Counted from the stretch's first letter, positions 28,163 through 37,946 are shown. The stretch: 64,000 bases of DNA from Caballeronia megalochromosomata (GCA_001580565.1 LRBF01000131.1:1-64000); one strand, 5' to 3'. The notes: generated from the sequence alone by a model not told the origin. Numbers and translations are program-made.

Positions 28163-28516
28163 TTATGGCCGAGCGCTCAACGCGCCCGTCCGTTCGCATT
28201 TGAAGACCGAAACCTCTTTGCTGCTCTGGCTGACTACGCATGCAGTCACCCGGTCGTTCAATTGGTGTTCGTGCATCTCCGAAACACGATCGAAAGCCGC
28301 GGCGCTTGTTAGACGCCAACCGACGCCGCCAAACGGCAAGCTAGAAAGATTGCTCGGAGAAAGGGCTGTGGCAGTCCATCCAGTCATAGGAATCGGCACA
28401 GTGCGACCATGCCCATTTGAACGCAGACGCTGTATGGACTGCACCCATAGAACGTCGTTGTGATCGTCCTGCCATTGACGCTTTCGTTTCGTCGTCGAAA
28501 ACTGCGGTTCTTGCAT
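28163..28516 (-). CDS. Hypothetical protein, doubtful
   Basis: A frame of 117 codons starting at an ATG and ending 32 bp before the DUF3331 gene on the same strand. It has no recognisable motif; the C-terminal half (MHEHQLNDRVTACVVS) looks more protein-like than the first. It could be non-coding. Confidence 0.28.
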   Translation of the reverse strand: MQEPQFSTTKRKRQWQDDHNDVLWVQSIQRLRSNGHGRTVPIPMTGWTATALSPSNLSSLPFGGVGWRLTSAAAFDRVSEMHEHQLNDRVTACVVSQSSKEVSVFKCERTGALSARP

Positions 28517-28733
28517 CTACGTCGTCATTACACATCTCGCCTCCCTCAGCGCGGCCAGATCTTCATGCGGCTTCAAAAAACTGGCCTCCATTAGGATTAC
28601 AAAGTGTTACGCCTACCAAGATAGCCGGGCCGTGGAACGACATGGGCGATGGCACTGATCTCATTCAAGCATCCCAGGCTTTCCGGCGATCCTCATTGGA
28701 TCGAATGGCGGCCGCAAGTTTTGGGAACACCGT
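28517..28733. other. Intergenic region
   Basis: Nothing recognised between the doubtful reading frame and the end of tetR3. Confidence 0.4.
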
Positions 28734-29375
28734 TTAGTCAGTGAGTCTTGTCGCCGTATCGCCCGAGCCTAGCTCAATGAGCCACGTTAGAAGCTCGACA
28801 GCAACAGTGTGCAATCCCTCGTCGTTCATGTTTTTCCCGCTCCCCATGCTGAAGAGCCTCATGCCATCGCAGACACTCGCCATCCCGAGCGCCAGCGCCT
28901 CTGCCCTTTCGTGCGACAGTCTTGCTTGATTGGTCGCCCATATGCTCCGAATGCACTCACCGGTAGCATCCAATCTCTGCTGTCGCAACACATTGATGGA
29001 ATCTCGATACGCGGCATTCCGCGATGCTAGCAGCGCGCCTTCTGCCCAAAGGCTGAACGAGTCGCGCCCAAGGGAATCGGTAAAGTAGGCAGTGGCACGT
29101 TGTTTCATTGCAACCGGCGTAGCCCCCTGCTTAACGATCGCCTGGATCGCCGAATAGGTCCGCTCGCCGTCCCGCTGCAACAACTCGATCAAAACCTCAG
29201 CCTTGCTGTCAAAGTTAAAGTAGAACGCGCCGCGGGTGTATCCGGCCTCGTCCGATATTTCGTCAACGCTCGTCGCCGCCAATCCCTTGCGGACGAACAT
29301 TCGCTCGGCGGCGTCGAGCAGCCGTTCCCTCGTTTGCTCTTTACGCTGCGCGCGTGTTAGGCGTTCCCGCTTCAT
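28734..29375 (-). CDS. TetR/AcrR-family regulator (TetR3)
   Basis: A protein of 213 residues from the ATG at 29375 (a GTG at 29387 is an alternative). The DNA-binding domain is RERLLDAAERMFVRKG ... YTRGAFYFNFDSKAEV, of the AcrR/efflux-repressor type, followed by a helical ligand domain. It differs clearly from TetR1 and TetR2, yet its own promoter carries the same 32-bp module. It has no divergent partner gene; what it controls, apart from possibly itself, is not visible. Confidence 0.85.
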   Translation of the reverse strand: MKRERLTRAQRKEQTRERLLDAAERMFVRKGLAATSVDEISDEAGYTRGAFYFNFDSKAEVLIELLQRDGERTYSAIQAIVKQGATPVAMKQRATAYFTDSLGRDSFSLWAEGALLASRNAAYRDSINVLRQQRLDATGECIRSIWATNQARLSHERAEALALGMASVCDGMRLFSMGSGKNMNDEGLHTVAVELLTWLIELGSGDTATRLTD

Positions 29376-29488
29376 GGCACCGGTCACAGGTTACACAGGA
29401 CTTGCTTCTACCGACTCTGGACTACGCCTCTAACGCAAGCCGCGGATCGTGTCGGACCGCGCTCCGCTCGTTTGCGACGTCGTTACGA

Positions 29489-29520
29489 GACATTAAAGCC
29501 TAAACTGATATTAATGTCAA
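29489..29520 (-). promoter_or_regulatory. Shared promoter/operator module, copy 3
   Basis: Minus-strand TTGACA (29515-29520), 17 bp, TTTAAT (29492-29497) and GTC, with ATCA at spacer positions 6-9. This copy has the best palindrome, GACATTAA against TTAATGTC. It points at tetR3, about 110 bp downstream. Confidence 0.75.
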
Positions 29521-29970
29521 TGATGGTTACGATGTCATGTATGAGACGTTGTGACACTAGTTTTGTCTGCGCAGCAAGACCTGCCGCCAAGGCCAGATTG
29601 ATCGCGCGAAGCGCGCAGGTCCGCCGCGGAGCGCAAAGCTCCCGGCGCGAGAGCGACAGCGAATGGACAAGCGGCGTGACGAGCGCGCGGCCTTCGGGCA
29701 TTGCAAACGCGCTAGGCTCGTTGCCTCTTCTTGCATCTCCCCGCCCCGACTGGGCCTAGACTCTGCGCGGTCACCTTATTGACGGCAGCGCGCTCTGATG
29801 TCGCGTCTCGACCCGTTTCGGGCGGTCACGCCTCCCGAAAGCGGCCACTCACGAACTCATTTCGATTGTGAACATCCGCGCGTGCTGGGCCTCCAGACTT
29901 TCGGCTTTGATCGGCGCATACCTCTCGGAATTGCGGAAGGCAACCCGTTGCAACCATCCAGCCGAGAGTC
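29521..29970. other. Intergenic region
   Basis: No gene recognised. The short frames present have no motif and no ribosome site. Confidence 0.4.
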
Positions 29971-30660
29971 CTATTCAGACTTCAGTATTGAGAACCGGAA
30001 ATTGCAATGGCTCGCACCACCTGCCAATGTTTGGGTCCTTTCTAGTTGGATGCCCCGCGTCGCATAGTCGTCGAAATCGAGCCCACAGATGCTGGGCAGG
30101 ATTTCCTTGTCACCATGGCGAGCGGCGAACTTGCAGAAGCCGCAGGCTGTGTAGTTGATCCCGAATTCGAAGTTGTCACCTGGGCCCGGCTCAACAAATT
30201 CGTATGCAAAATCGTCCGGAAACGCTTTCCGGTGCCCTTCTGTCATGCTCATGACGGCCTGTTTGCTCAGCAGGGCTCGGTTCTCTGGCGACAAAAATTG
30301 GCGACCTGCAGCGAGGCGCTCTGCTTCGGGCACTGCTAGCCCTTGCGACTTCAAGGTTTCTCGCGCGATGTCGTTAATCATCGCCAACGGGACCCCGTGC
30401 CGTCGGAGCACCCGGCCGATGGCCAGGAAGCCAATGAGGCGCATGAAGAAGTTGCTCATGCGATTTTCCGAGCCGCCGACATAGGGCAACTGAGTGAGCA
30501 CTATATCGAATTCAGCCATTACTTCATGCTTGATGCCTTCGATGTCGGAAAGGTGCGCGTATTCGCGCAAGATCGTCTGGGCCAAATCGAGGCGATGGCG
30601 CATGCTGGACTCCATGGCGCTGCGATTCGACTCGTAAAAGGGATGGACACTTTCAGTCAT
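29971..30660 (-). CDS. L-2-amino-thiazoline-4-carboxylate hydrolase-family protein
   Basis: A protein of 229 residues. The C-terminal half matches the ATC-hydrolase family: an NYTACGFCKF segment, then ICGLDFDDYA, and RTQTLAGGASHCNFRF close to the end, with the conserved cysteines. The founding enzyme opens a thiazoline ring in cysteine synthesis from ATC; most relatives are uncharacterised. The ATG at 30660 has GGAG nine bases upstream; a TTG at 30675 is less likely. It stands alone, upstream of tetR3 on the same strand but 480 bp from its promoter. Confidence 0.75.
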   Translation of the reverse strand: MTESVHPFYESNRSAMESSMRHRLDLAQTILREYAHLSDIEGIKHEVMAEFDIVLTQLPYVGGSENRMSNFFMRLIGFLAIGRVLRRHGVPLAMINDIARETLKSQGLAVPEAERLAAGRQFLSPENRALLSKQAVMSMTEGHRKAFPDDFAYEFVEPGPGDNFEFGINYTACGFCKFAARHGDKEILPSICGLDFDDYATRGIQLERTQTLAGGASHCNFRFSILKSE

Positions 30661-30714
30661 GGGACACATCTCCAAACGCCTTGCATGAAAAACTAGCAGG
30701 ATAGGTTGGTTGCT

Positions 30715-30768
30715 TGGCTCGATTTTCAGTCGGCGCGATCCCTACAGTGGCTCAATTTTCGGTCGGCG
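30715..30768. repeat. Paired 21-bp repeats resembling an IS21-family terminus
   Basis: Two near-identical 21-mers (19 of 21 bases) beginning TGGCTC and ending GTCGGCG lie at 30715-30735 and 30748-30768. IS21-family elements carry such tandem inner repeats of the type 'CTC-ATTTTC-GTCGGCG' at their ends. The transposase remnant at 32.5-33.0 kb is of the same family, so this may be one end of a decayed element. Confidence 0.5.
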
Positions 30769-31569
30769 TAAGCAGTTCACGGAAACCATAACGCAGAAGA
30801 AAATCGTCGATCGGAGGCATTTACAGTCTTCTACACGTTATGGTCTGAAATTCAATTCACGAAGAAAATTGCCATTCACACGTCGATTGTCAACGATCCA
30901 GGCGTCCGTGTCGGCTGACCGCTCCTGGCCGAACCCGGTCTCACCAATTGCCATCGAGGTGGAGGTTGATCTGAAAGCCTATAGAGGTTGATCGGACCCT
31001 CGACATATCGATGTTCACGAACAACGAGATCCCTTCACTCCCGTCTCGCTCCAGGGCGCGCAACTCAGACGTGTCACAAGTGGGAATGAGCTCCTCGCTG
31101 CCATCGTAAACCTCGACGGCGTGCTGCGCGTTTCCTTTGAAGTTCATCAATGGAATCACCCGTTATTTCTGCGCCGCGAAGATCGGGAAAGCTCCCATGA
31201 AAGACATTTCTACTGTCACGCTGGACATACACCGGATACTGCAAGAATTGCCCCTATTTAGCGTAGCGAATCGTCACCGGCGGATGCCGATCGTCACAAC
31301 GGACTTGAGCGTCAGAACCCGTTAGGCACGCATGAAGAGGGACGCAACGCCCGGCTTAAGCGCGTTGCCGCGTAAATAGGACCAGCGTCCTCGGCTTGCT
31401 CCTACGCTCACGACGCCAACTATTTGCGTCCTGGGCGTACGACTTCGCATGAGCTGCGCGTGGATGCGCCACCCTAACTGCACGGAGATTTTCCGGAGCG
31501 AGCGACGCAAGATTCGCCAAACAGTCCCGGTCGCTAAGTCTCACGAAAGTCGGCGGAACGGTAGTGCAA
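30769..31569. other. Intergenic region, no gene recognised
   Basis: Short frames occur on both strands (for example 30941-31159, minus) but none has a clear ribosome site plus family resemblance. Probably insertion-sequence debris next to the IS21-like repeats. Confidence 0.4.
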
Positions 31570-31806
31570 TCAGTCAACTGGGCCAAGTAACACATCGATA
31601 GCGGCTTGTCCGGCGATTTCGGCTACGAGGTAGGCCCATCGTTCAGTGAACGGGCCGTTCCGCAGCGGTATGCGGCTTCCCCGTGCACCCAAGACCTCGA
31701 GATTGGTGCCCCCTTTTATCTGGAAGCTCACGTCAAACATGTCTTCGGCAGCCGCGCTCAATTCGACATGAATCTCGAAGCCGCGATACGTGATCATTCG
31801 GTGCAC
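31570..31806 (-). CDS. Small hypothetical protein
   Basis: A protein of 78 residues starting at a GTG preceded by AGGAGG five bases upstream. The sequence MITYRGFEIHVEL ... AAEDMFDVSFQIKGG, with IPLRNGPFTERWAYLVAEIAG, resembles a family of short orphan proteins common in Burkholderia. Function unknown. Confidence 0.6.
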   Translation of the reverse strand: MHRMITYRGFEIHVELSAAAEDMFDVSFQIKGGTNLEVLGARGSRIPLRNGPFTERWAYLVAEIAGQAAIDVLLGPVD

Positions 31807-32253
31807 GAAAACCTCCTTCGGTCATTCCAGACCGCGATAGAAGGCGCTTCTGAACGGCCGACAGTGGCCAAACCATGCGCCTATTTAAACACCACGGGAA
31901 CGCCCCACGGAAGTCTGCCACTTGGGAGGCATTTATGACCGGAACGATCTCCCGCCAACGTTGCTTCGCCCGGCCTTGTCGGCCATGAAGTCTCTTCCGT
32001 ATCGCATCTTGAGGGCGAACTTACCCGTAGCGATAGCAAGCGCGCCGTCAGTGGATGTTGATAGGCATGAAGCACCGCCTGTCTCCACCGAAAGGCCAGC
32101 CGGCAAAGACGGCGACGCGTTCGCTCCCGACACCACCAAGGTTGCACAACGTACTTGACCTTACGGCACGGCAGATATGGGTCTGGTGAGGGCAATACAA
32201 TCCGTCAGCTATTTGCTGCAGCGTCAGCAGACCCGCTTCATTTAGCAGATCTT
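31807..32253. other. Intergenic region
   Basis: No gene recognised; likely part of the rearranged insertion-sequence area. Confidence 0.4.
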
Positions 32254-32482
32254 AGCGCGGCTTCAGAAAGTATCCGCGCTCCGAACGAGCAACCATCTTT
32301 GCACTGAACAGCCTGCCGGTGCCCAACTGGATGCCTGCTCGCGTGGGCCGTGATGATCATCGTTGTGGCTTATGGTGCATCGTCCATGGTGGGAAGCGCC
32401 GCCGCCAGCATTGCTTCCACCGGTGCGACTGCCGCAGCGGCTGCAAGTCCGTCCGCGGCGAGCGGAACGACGTCGGGTTCCC
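32254..32482 (+). pseudogene. Fragment of a paralogue of the membrane-protein gene at 41842
   Basis: Translation of 32341-32480 (WAVMIIVVAYGASSMVGSAA, then ASTGATAAAAASPSAASGT) closely matches residues about 93-139 of the protein encoded at 41842-42558. DNA similarity extends left to roughly 32254. Both ends of the gene are missing. The fragment is cut at about 32482, where an IS21 transposase remnant on the opposite strand begins. Confidence 0.7.
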
Positions 32483-33010
32483 TGTGTAGCGGGGTCGTGC
32501 GTCGATCCGGAATCCATATCCCTCAGCAACCGCGGCATAGGTGCGCTGGACAGCAGGCTCATACCGGTACGCCTTGATCATCGCACACTTTGCGTTGTCT
32601 ATGATGACCCGGCTGGGACAACCACTAAATCATTCAAATGCGCGCCGGTGACAGGCCCGGCGCGCCTCCACCGTCCGGTCCGCGCGGTCTCGGCGTACCG
32701 GTGACGCGACCAGCAAAGCGTCATCACAAAATCCAACTCTTGAGCGGAACGCCAGATTCGTGTGTCAGCACTGGGCCGGCGCGGAAGTCGACTTGCACCG
32801 CGTCCGATTGAGGAAACTCGAGGATCGCGGTCGCACTCAACGCATTGCGCTCAGTGCCCGGACGGTGCAGCCTGCGCTTCACCGCGTCATAGCTGCCGGT
32901 GTGGCCATGATTGCATTGGAGGGCGGCATGGATCGTGGTGCCCTGAACGCCAGCGGCAGCCCAGTCGCGGATCTGTTCACGGAACGGCTCGGCCGTCGAC
33001 ACGCAGGTGT
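32483..33010 (-). pseudogene. IS21-family transposase (IstA) remnant
   Basis: Pieces of an IstA-like transposase appear in order on the minus strand: AEPFREQIRDWAAAG and GSYDAVKRRL (32.86-33.0 kb), AVQVDFRAGP (32.78 kb), FVMTLCWSRHRYAE (32.7 kb, other frame) and IIDNAKCAMIKAYRY with AEGYGFRID (32.5-32.6 kb, another frame). At least two frameshifts and a deletion of the region between the WSRH and DNAKCA motifs are evident, and the C-terminal third is gone. IstB was not found. The element is dead. Confidence 0.75.
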
Positions 33011-33509
33011 GCGGCAAGTGCGGCGAGCGACCGAAAAAACGCCTGCGATCGGGTCTTGCAGTGAGTAAAACTGCTGAGCGTGAGTGCATCCGTTGCCGCC
33101 GTCTTGCATTTGATCCGCGCCCCGCCATCTTCTCTTCAAGGTGTGGAAGGCTCAGCGGATACGCCACATACCGGCAAGCGCGTCTGCGAGCCGCAGTGGC
33201 TCTATTGGCAACTCGCGCAGCAACCGGGAACGTCCGGCTGGCTGGGTTTTTCCGATGCTGGCTGCATCGACCGCGCGGAAAATCTGAAAGTGCGCGAGGA
33301 CCTATCCGGCACACTCGAACGTGACGCCCGCCTGGCCGCAGCGGAGCGTCATTGCATCCTTTGCCGTCTTGACGAGTCAGCTTCCGTCTGCGTCGACTTC
33401 GACCTGCGCGGGCACCTGGATGACCGACGCGGCCTGCGGCCAACAACGTTTTGAATGCGCGGCAAGTAACCGCTGCTGGCGCGCTTTCGGCTTCGTCATG
33501 GAAATTGAT
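33011..33509. other. Intergenic region
   Basis: No gene recognised. Long GC-rich frames exist here but show no family resemblance. Confidence 0.35.
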
Positions 33510-33758
33510 TCACGTGCTAATTTCCGAACCGTCCCTCTTGCCATCGATGACGTCCTCGGCAAGCCGCGTGAGCCGGGTGAGCGCTTCCGCCTCCGAGAAG
33601 ACGGCGGTCCGCCAGGCAGGCGTGAACTGTCTGTCGTCGTCAGCGTCACCCACCTCGTGCGTGATAACAAACGTTCCCGAGTAAGCGCCGCGAGCGTCAG
33701 GACCGATCGCATCGACGCTGATGTTGCAATCCCTGTATGTCGAGTTTTGAACTGTCAT
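33510..33758 (-). CDS. Small hypothetical protein
   Basis: A protein of 82 residues with a strong ribosome site (GGAGGGAGGG) before its ATG. The pattern is strand-rich N-terminus (YRDCNISVDAIG, YSGTFVITHEVG) and helical C-terminus (SEAEALTRLTRLAEDVIDG), as in many short Burkholderia orphan proteins. It lies 31 bp after the DUF2934 gene, probably in one transcript. Confidence 0.6.
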   Translation of the reverse strand: MTVQNSTYRDCNISVDAIGPDARGAYSGTFVITHEVGDADDDRQFTPAWRTAVFSEAEALTRLTRLAEDVIDGKRDGSEIST

Positions 33759-33789
33759 CAGCCCTCCCTCCAGTGAGCCACCGCGGCAA

Positions 33790-33993
33790 TCACGGTGACG
33801 ACGGCGCTGCTGGCGCGGCAGCGAATTCGTCCGAATCCTCGACGAGATCGGATCGAGTCGGCTTTTCGATAACGCCGAGTTTCAGCTGGGCACGCTGCCA
33901 GAATTCGTCAGCCCGACCTTCCGGGCACCCCGCTTCAGTCCAGAGTTGATATGCGCACAAGCGGATTTGGTCTTCGGTGATGCGAACGTCCAT
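33790..33993 (-). CDS. DUF2934 protein
   Basis: A protein of 67 residues whose first 45 match DUF2934: IRLCAYQLWTEAGCPEGRADEFWQRAQ. The family is short, helical and of unknown function, often near stress genes in Burkholderia and Rhizobium. GAGG precedes the ATG. Confidence 0.7.
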   Translation of the reverse strand: MDVRITEDQIRLCAYQLWTEAGCPEGRADEFWQRAQLKLGVIEKPTRSDLVEDSDEFAAAPAAPSSP

Positions 33994-34160
33994 GTTTTGC
34001 CTCGCTGAGGTTGAGCCGACGCTGCCGCGCGCCCGTCATGGTGCCGTCACACGCTTCGAATATTCACAGGTCGAGTCCTGATGATGCGCTTTTCCGGCGC
34101 GAAACTCAGCGCGATTTGATTGATCTTTGAAAAGACCCAGCGACCCGCGGATAGATTCGT

Positions 34161-35563
34161 TCAATTCTTCCCCGAAGCCATCTCTGTCTCGGCGAGCGCC
34201 TTCAAGAACGACTCGGACCACCAGCGAACATTCTCTTTGCGGACCCGGTCGGCGAGTGCGGCATGTCGATTGATGCGCTCATCGAGCGGCATGACCAATG
34301 CGCGCTGGATGGCGTCTGCGGTGCCCTGTGTGTCATAAGGGTTGACGAGCAGCGCTTCGGTCAGCTGTTCGGCCGCACCGGCGAACGCGAAAGCACCAGC
34401 ATGCCCGGGTCAGCCGGATCCTGAGCAGCGATAAACTCCTTCGCCACGAGGTTCATGCCATCGCGCAATGGCGTCACCAGCGCCACACGACTTGCGCGAT
34501 AGAGTCCCGGCAGTCGTTTTCGGGCTACATTGCGATGAATGTACCTGACCGGCATCCAGTCCAATTCTCCAAAGTCACCGTTGATTGCGCCGCACAGGCT
34601 GTCCATTTCACGGCGAAGATCATCGTACGCCCCGACGTCCTCGCGGCTCGGCGACGCGATCTGAATCAGCGTCGCGCTGTCACGATTTTCCGGGTAGCGC
34701 TCCAGCAATTGCCGGAAAGCGTGAATTCTTTGCGGTAATCCTTTCGAATAATCGAGTCGGTCGACGCCGAGAAGCAAGCGCCGCCGCGAGTATTCATCAC
34801 GCATGCGAGCGAACATCTCGCGCCCTTCCTTGGCCCTGGCAAGGCGTGCAAATTCCTCGACGTCGATGCCGATCGGAAAGGCCCCTACTTGTAACGTGCG
34901 ATTGAAAGCACGGAGGTGATTCGGACCCGCGCAGACGGCCCGAGCCTCCGATTCGACATAGTGCGAAAAGTGCGTGACATCGGACTGCGCCTGGAAGCCG
35001 ACGAGATCGTATGCGAAGAGCGACCGCATGAGCCACTCGTGCTCGGGGATCGCCGCCATGATCAGTGGGGGCGGCATCGGAATATGCAGGAAAAAGCCGA
35101 TGCGGTGGTTGCAGCCGGCTGCACGCAATTCTGCGGCCAGCGGGATCAGATGATAGTCATGCACCCACAGGATGTCATCTGGCTTCAACATCGTGAGCAA
35201 CTTGCGTGCGAACAACCGGTTGACACGCCGGTAACCTTCGGCGAAACGTGTGTCGAATTTCGCGAGATCCAGGCGATAGTGGCACACCGGCCAAAGCACG
35301 CCGTTGGAGTATCCCGCGTAATAGGTGTCGTGCTCGTCGCGGGTCAGATCGAGCGTCGCAAGTGTCACATTGCCGCTTGTATGAACCTCGAGTTCATTCG
35401 GGTCGTTCGCCCTACCCTCTACGGTGTCGCTTAGCTTTCCGCTCCAGCCGAACCATACTCCCCCGGTTTGTTCAAGGCTTTCCCGCAGGGCAACGGCGAG
35501 GCCTCCTGCTGCAGATTTGCGGGGATCGCTAGTGCGGTTTGATACGACCACCAGTCGGCTCAT
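34161..35563 (-). pseudogene. otsA: Trehalose-6-phosphate synthase (GT20), broken by a one-base deletion
   Basis: Codons from 35563 give the GT-B enzyme that joins UDP-glucose to glucose-6-phosphate: WVHDYHLIP, RLDYSKGLPQRI and RDGMNLVAKEFIAAQ are intact. After GMLVLSR at about 34383 the frame hits a stop (34361). If one T is restored in the CGTTCGCC run, the normal ending resumes (AGAAEQLTEALLVNP, then WWSESFLKALA) and ends at 34161. About 75 C-terminal residues, including the loop after the donor-binding site and the last helix, are lost. A sequencing error would give the same picture. No otsB is in the window. Confidence 0.85.
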
Positions 35564-35623
35564 ATCAGGCTCGCAGTTGGAATGGAAGCGTGATGCGCCG
35601 CGATTTCAGTCTGTGCGGCAACC

Positions 35624-36214
35624 CTATTCTGATTCCAGTTCCGGCTTCCCATCTCTCCAGGGGCGAAGAGCCTCGGGGACGCGCATGTCGGCCGGCGCCT
35701 CGAAATCGCCGCGCGCCGCTCCGCGCATCTTTTCGGCCGGGCGCGGGAAGCCGCTGCGGACACTGTATAACGTAACGAAGCGCCGAGTCTCGGCAGCTAC
35801 GGCCTTGCCTGACCAGTCGGCGGCGAGCGTAACCCCCGTATAAACATCAAGCGCAGTCAGCGCTACGAGATTCGTGACCGCGCCCAGAGCCCGCGCCCGG
35901 CCGTTCGACGCAGGCGTGTAAGACTCTAACCCGACGGTGGTCATGTCGAGGACATCGCCACCGACGCGCGCCCACACATATGGCGCGGGATTGCGCGACA
36001 TCAAAATGCCAATGCCGCACGCAATCTCACGCAGGCCATAGAGACGCACTAGCGCGCGGCTGCCATTGAATCCCGCTGCACGCGCGACCGCACTCGGCGC
36101 AAGCAGTTCAGCGGCACCTAATGCCACGCTGTACCAACCGAGCCCGCGTGCGAGTGTGCGTGGCTCGAATGCGGGCCGGAGAGCCTTTCGAACGGCGTCG
36201 ATATGAGGGTTCAT
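35624..36214 (-). CDS. Hypothetical membrane protein
   Basis: A protein of 196 residues with about four hydrophobic segments (LGWYSVALGAAELLAPSAVA, YGLREIACGIGILM, VTNLVALTALDVYTGVTLAA) and a polar C-terminus. AGGTGG precedes the ATG. Relatives are found beside dehydrogenases and 'cyclase/dehydrase' genes in Burkholderia and rhizobia, as here, 36 bp downstream of a Zn alcohol dehydrogenase. No function is known. Confidence 0.65.
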   Translation of the reverse strand: MNPHIDAVRKALRPAFEPRTLARGLGWYSVALGAAELLAPSAVARAAGFNGSRALVRLYGLREIACGIGILMSRNPAPYVWARVGGDVLDMTTVGLESYTPASNGRARALGAVTNLVALTALDVYTGVTLAADWSGKAVAAETRRFVTLYSVRSGFPRPAEKMRGAARGDFEAPADMRVPEALRPWRDGKPELESE

Positions 36215-36250
36215 AAATCCACCTATCTAAATCGTCAACGTTGCATGAAT

Positions 36251-37420
36251 TCACGGCTTGAGGACGACCTTTATACATCCATCCTTCTTATCGCGGAAGG
36301 TCGTGTACATTCCTGGACCTTCGGAGAGTGGCACCGTATGGGTTATCACGAAAGACGGATCGATCTGTCCGTTCTGAATCCGGCCCAACAAATCTTCGGT
36401 CCATCGGTTGACGTGGGTTTGCCCCATGCGCCACGTGAGGCCCTTGTTCATCGACGCACCGAACGGAATCTTGTCGATCAGCCCGCCATATACGCCCGGG
36501 ACCGACAATATCCCAGCTGGCCGGCAGACGTAGATCATTTCGCGCAGCACATGCGGGCGGTCAGTCTCAAGCATGACCGCTTGCTTTACGCGATCGTAGA
36601 CCGCATCGATGGAGCGGGTGGAGTGCGACTCCATGCCGACTGCGTCGATACACTTCTCGGGTCCCCTCCCTTGCGTCAGATCGCTCAGCCGCTCCAGCAC
36701 GCTTTCCTGATCGAAGTCGATGGTGATGGCACCGCCCGCGCGCGCCATCGCAAGGCGCTCTGGCACGCGGTCGATTGCGATTACCTGCCTGGCGCCGAGC
36801 AAGATGGCGCTGCGAATCGCCATCTGTCCGACAGGTCCCGCGCCCCAGATCGCGACGGTATCGGAAGGTTCGATGTCGCACTGGACCGCCGCCTGCCAGC
36901 CGGTCGGAAAAATGTCGCCGAGAAAGAGCACCTGCTCGTCGCTGAGGCCTGCCGGAATTTTGACGTGCGTCTTGTCGGCGAAAGGCACGCGCACATACTC
37001 GGCTTGCCCGCCCGGATAGCCGCCCGTTAGATGGGTGTAACCGAAGAGACCCGCGGTGGTATGGCCGAAGAGCTTGTCGGCCGCGTCTTTGTTACGGTTG
37101 CTTCGCTCGCAGACGGAAAAATTGCCGCGCTTGCACTGATCGCATTCGCCGCAGGTGATCGTAAACGGCACAACGATTCGGTCGCCGACCTTGAGCGCGA
37201 CATTGTCCTGGCCGACTTCAACGACTTGGCCCATGAACTCGTGGCCCATGATATCGCCTGATTCCATTCCCGGCATAAAGCCATCGAACAGATGCAGGTC
37301 CGAACCGCAGATGGCGCAACTAGACACCTTGATAACGGCGTCGCGTGGATGTTCAATCTGCGGATCAGGAACCGTTTCATAGCGAATGTCATTCTTGCCT
37401 TGCCAGATCAATGCTTTCAT
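36251..37420 (-). CDS. Zinc-dependent alcohol dehydrogenase (glutathione-independent formaldehyde dehydrogenase-like)
   Basis: A protein of 389 residues of the medium-chain dehydrogenase family. Catalytic zinc ligands sit in CAICGSDLH and GHEFMG, the four structural-zinc cysteines in [15 protein letters not shown], and the NAD fold has GAGPVGQMA. Length and the insertion after the structural zinc loop match the threonine dehydrogenase/formaldehyde dehydrogenase-like group. It probably oxidises an alcohol or aldehyde with NAD. The start at 37420 (MKALIWQG) has a GAGA-type site; the frame is open upstream without protein character. Confidence 0.87.
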   Translation of the reverse strand: MKALIWQGKNDIRYETVPDPQIEHPRDAVIKVSSCAICGSDLHLFDGFMPGMESGDIMGHEFMGQVVEVGQDNVALKVGDRIVVPFTITCGECDQCKRGNFSVCERSNRNKDAADKLFGHTTAGLFGYTHLTGGYPGGQAEYVRVPFADKTHVKIPAGLSDEQVLFLGDIFPTGWQAAVQCDIEPSDTVAIWGAGPVGQMAIRSAILLGARQVIAIDRVPERLAMARAGGAITIDFDQESVLERLSDLTQGRGPEKCIDAVGMESHSTRSIDAVYDRVKQAVMLETDRPHVLREMIYVCRPAGILSVPGVYGGLIDKIPFGASMNKGLTWRMGQTHVNRWTEDLLGRIQNGQIDPSFVITHTVPLSEGPGMYTTFRDKKDGCIKVVLKP

Positions 37421-37451
37421 CTTTCTCGTCCCGCCCACGAAGGATAATCGA

Positions 37452-37946
37452 TCACTTCCCAACTTCCGCTTCCGACAGTTCCTGCTTGGCGAGCAGCGTG
37501 AGCTTTTCGTCGGTCGCCTTTTCTTCCTCCAAGGTCGCAAGAAGGAGTTTCATTCCGTCGTTGTATCCAAGCTTCTTTGCAAGCGTGGCGAGCGTTCCGT
37601 ATGCCGCAATCTCGTAGTGCTCGACCTTCTGAGCCGCCGCGATGAGCGCCGCATCGAGAATGGGGCCCTTCTCGATTTCATCGATCTGTTCTTGCCCTTC
37701 TTCGACTAGTCCTTCCATCGCTACGCACTTTATCCGCTTAAGTTTGAGTTCGGACACTTCGACCACTCGGTCGATACGCTCAACCTGCCCCCTGGTTTCC
37801 TCCAAATGCGCGGTAAATGCTGCTGCGAGGTCAGGGTTTGTGGCGGCTCGCGCCAGTTTAGGAAGGGCCTTCGTCAACTGCTTCTCGGCACTGTAGACGT
37901 CCGAGAGGGCGTGGATGAACAGGTCATTTAGGGTTGTCGCGGTCAT
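37452..37946 (-). CDS. YciE/DUF892 ferritin-like protein
   Basis: A protein of 164 residues, all helical, with the DUF892 pattern [36 protein letters not shown], and paired metal-binding EExxH-like positions ([24 protein letters not shown]). YciE proteins form di-iron four-helix bundles linked to stress response in enteric bacteria. The start is set at the ATG with GGAGAAGC before it. The alcohol dehydrogenase gene follows at 37420. Confidence 0.87.
   Translation of the reverse strand: MTATTLNDLFIHALSDVYSAEKQLTKALPKLARAATNPDLAAAFTAHLEETRGQVERIDRVVEVSELKLKRIKCVAMEGLVEEGQEQIDEIEKGPILDAALIAAAQKVEHYEIAAYGTLATLAKKLGYNDGMKLLLATLEEEKATDEKLTLLAKQELSEAEVGK

Noticed and set aside
30941..31159. A minus-strand frame of 72 codons (MNFKGNAQHAVEVYDG...)
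   Set aside because: Slightly protein-like, but no ribosome site, no known family, and it lies in insertion-sequence debris.
32350..32577. A plus-strand frame of 75 codons that looks like a small membrane protein
   Set aside because: It is an internal fragment of a paralogue of the 41842 gene run into insertion-sequence DNA, so it is listed as a pseudogene.
33080..33454. A plus-strand frame of 124 codons beside the IS21 remnant
   Set aside because: No family resemblance and no ribosome site.
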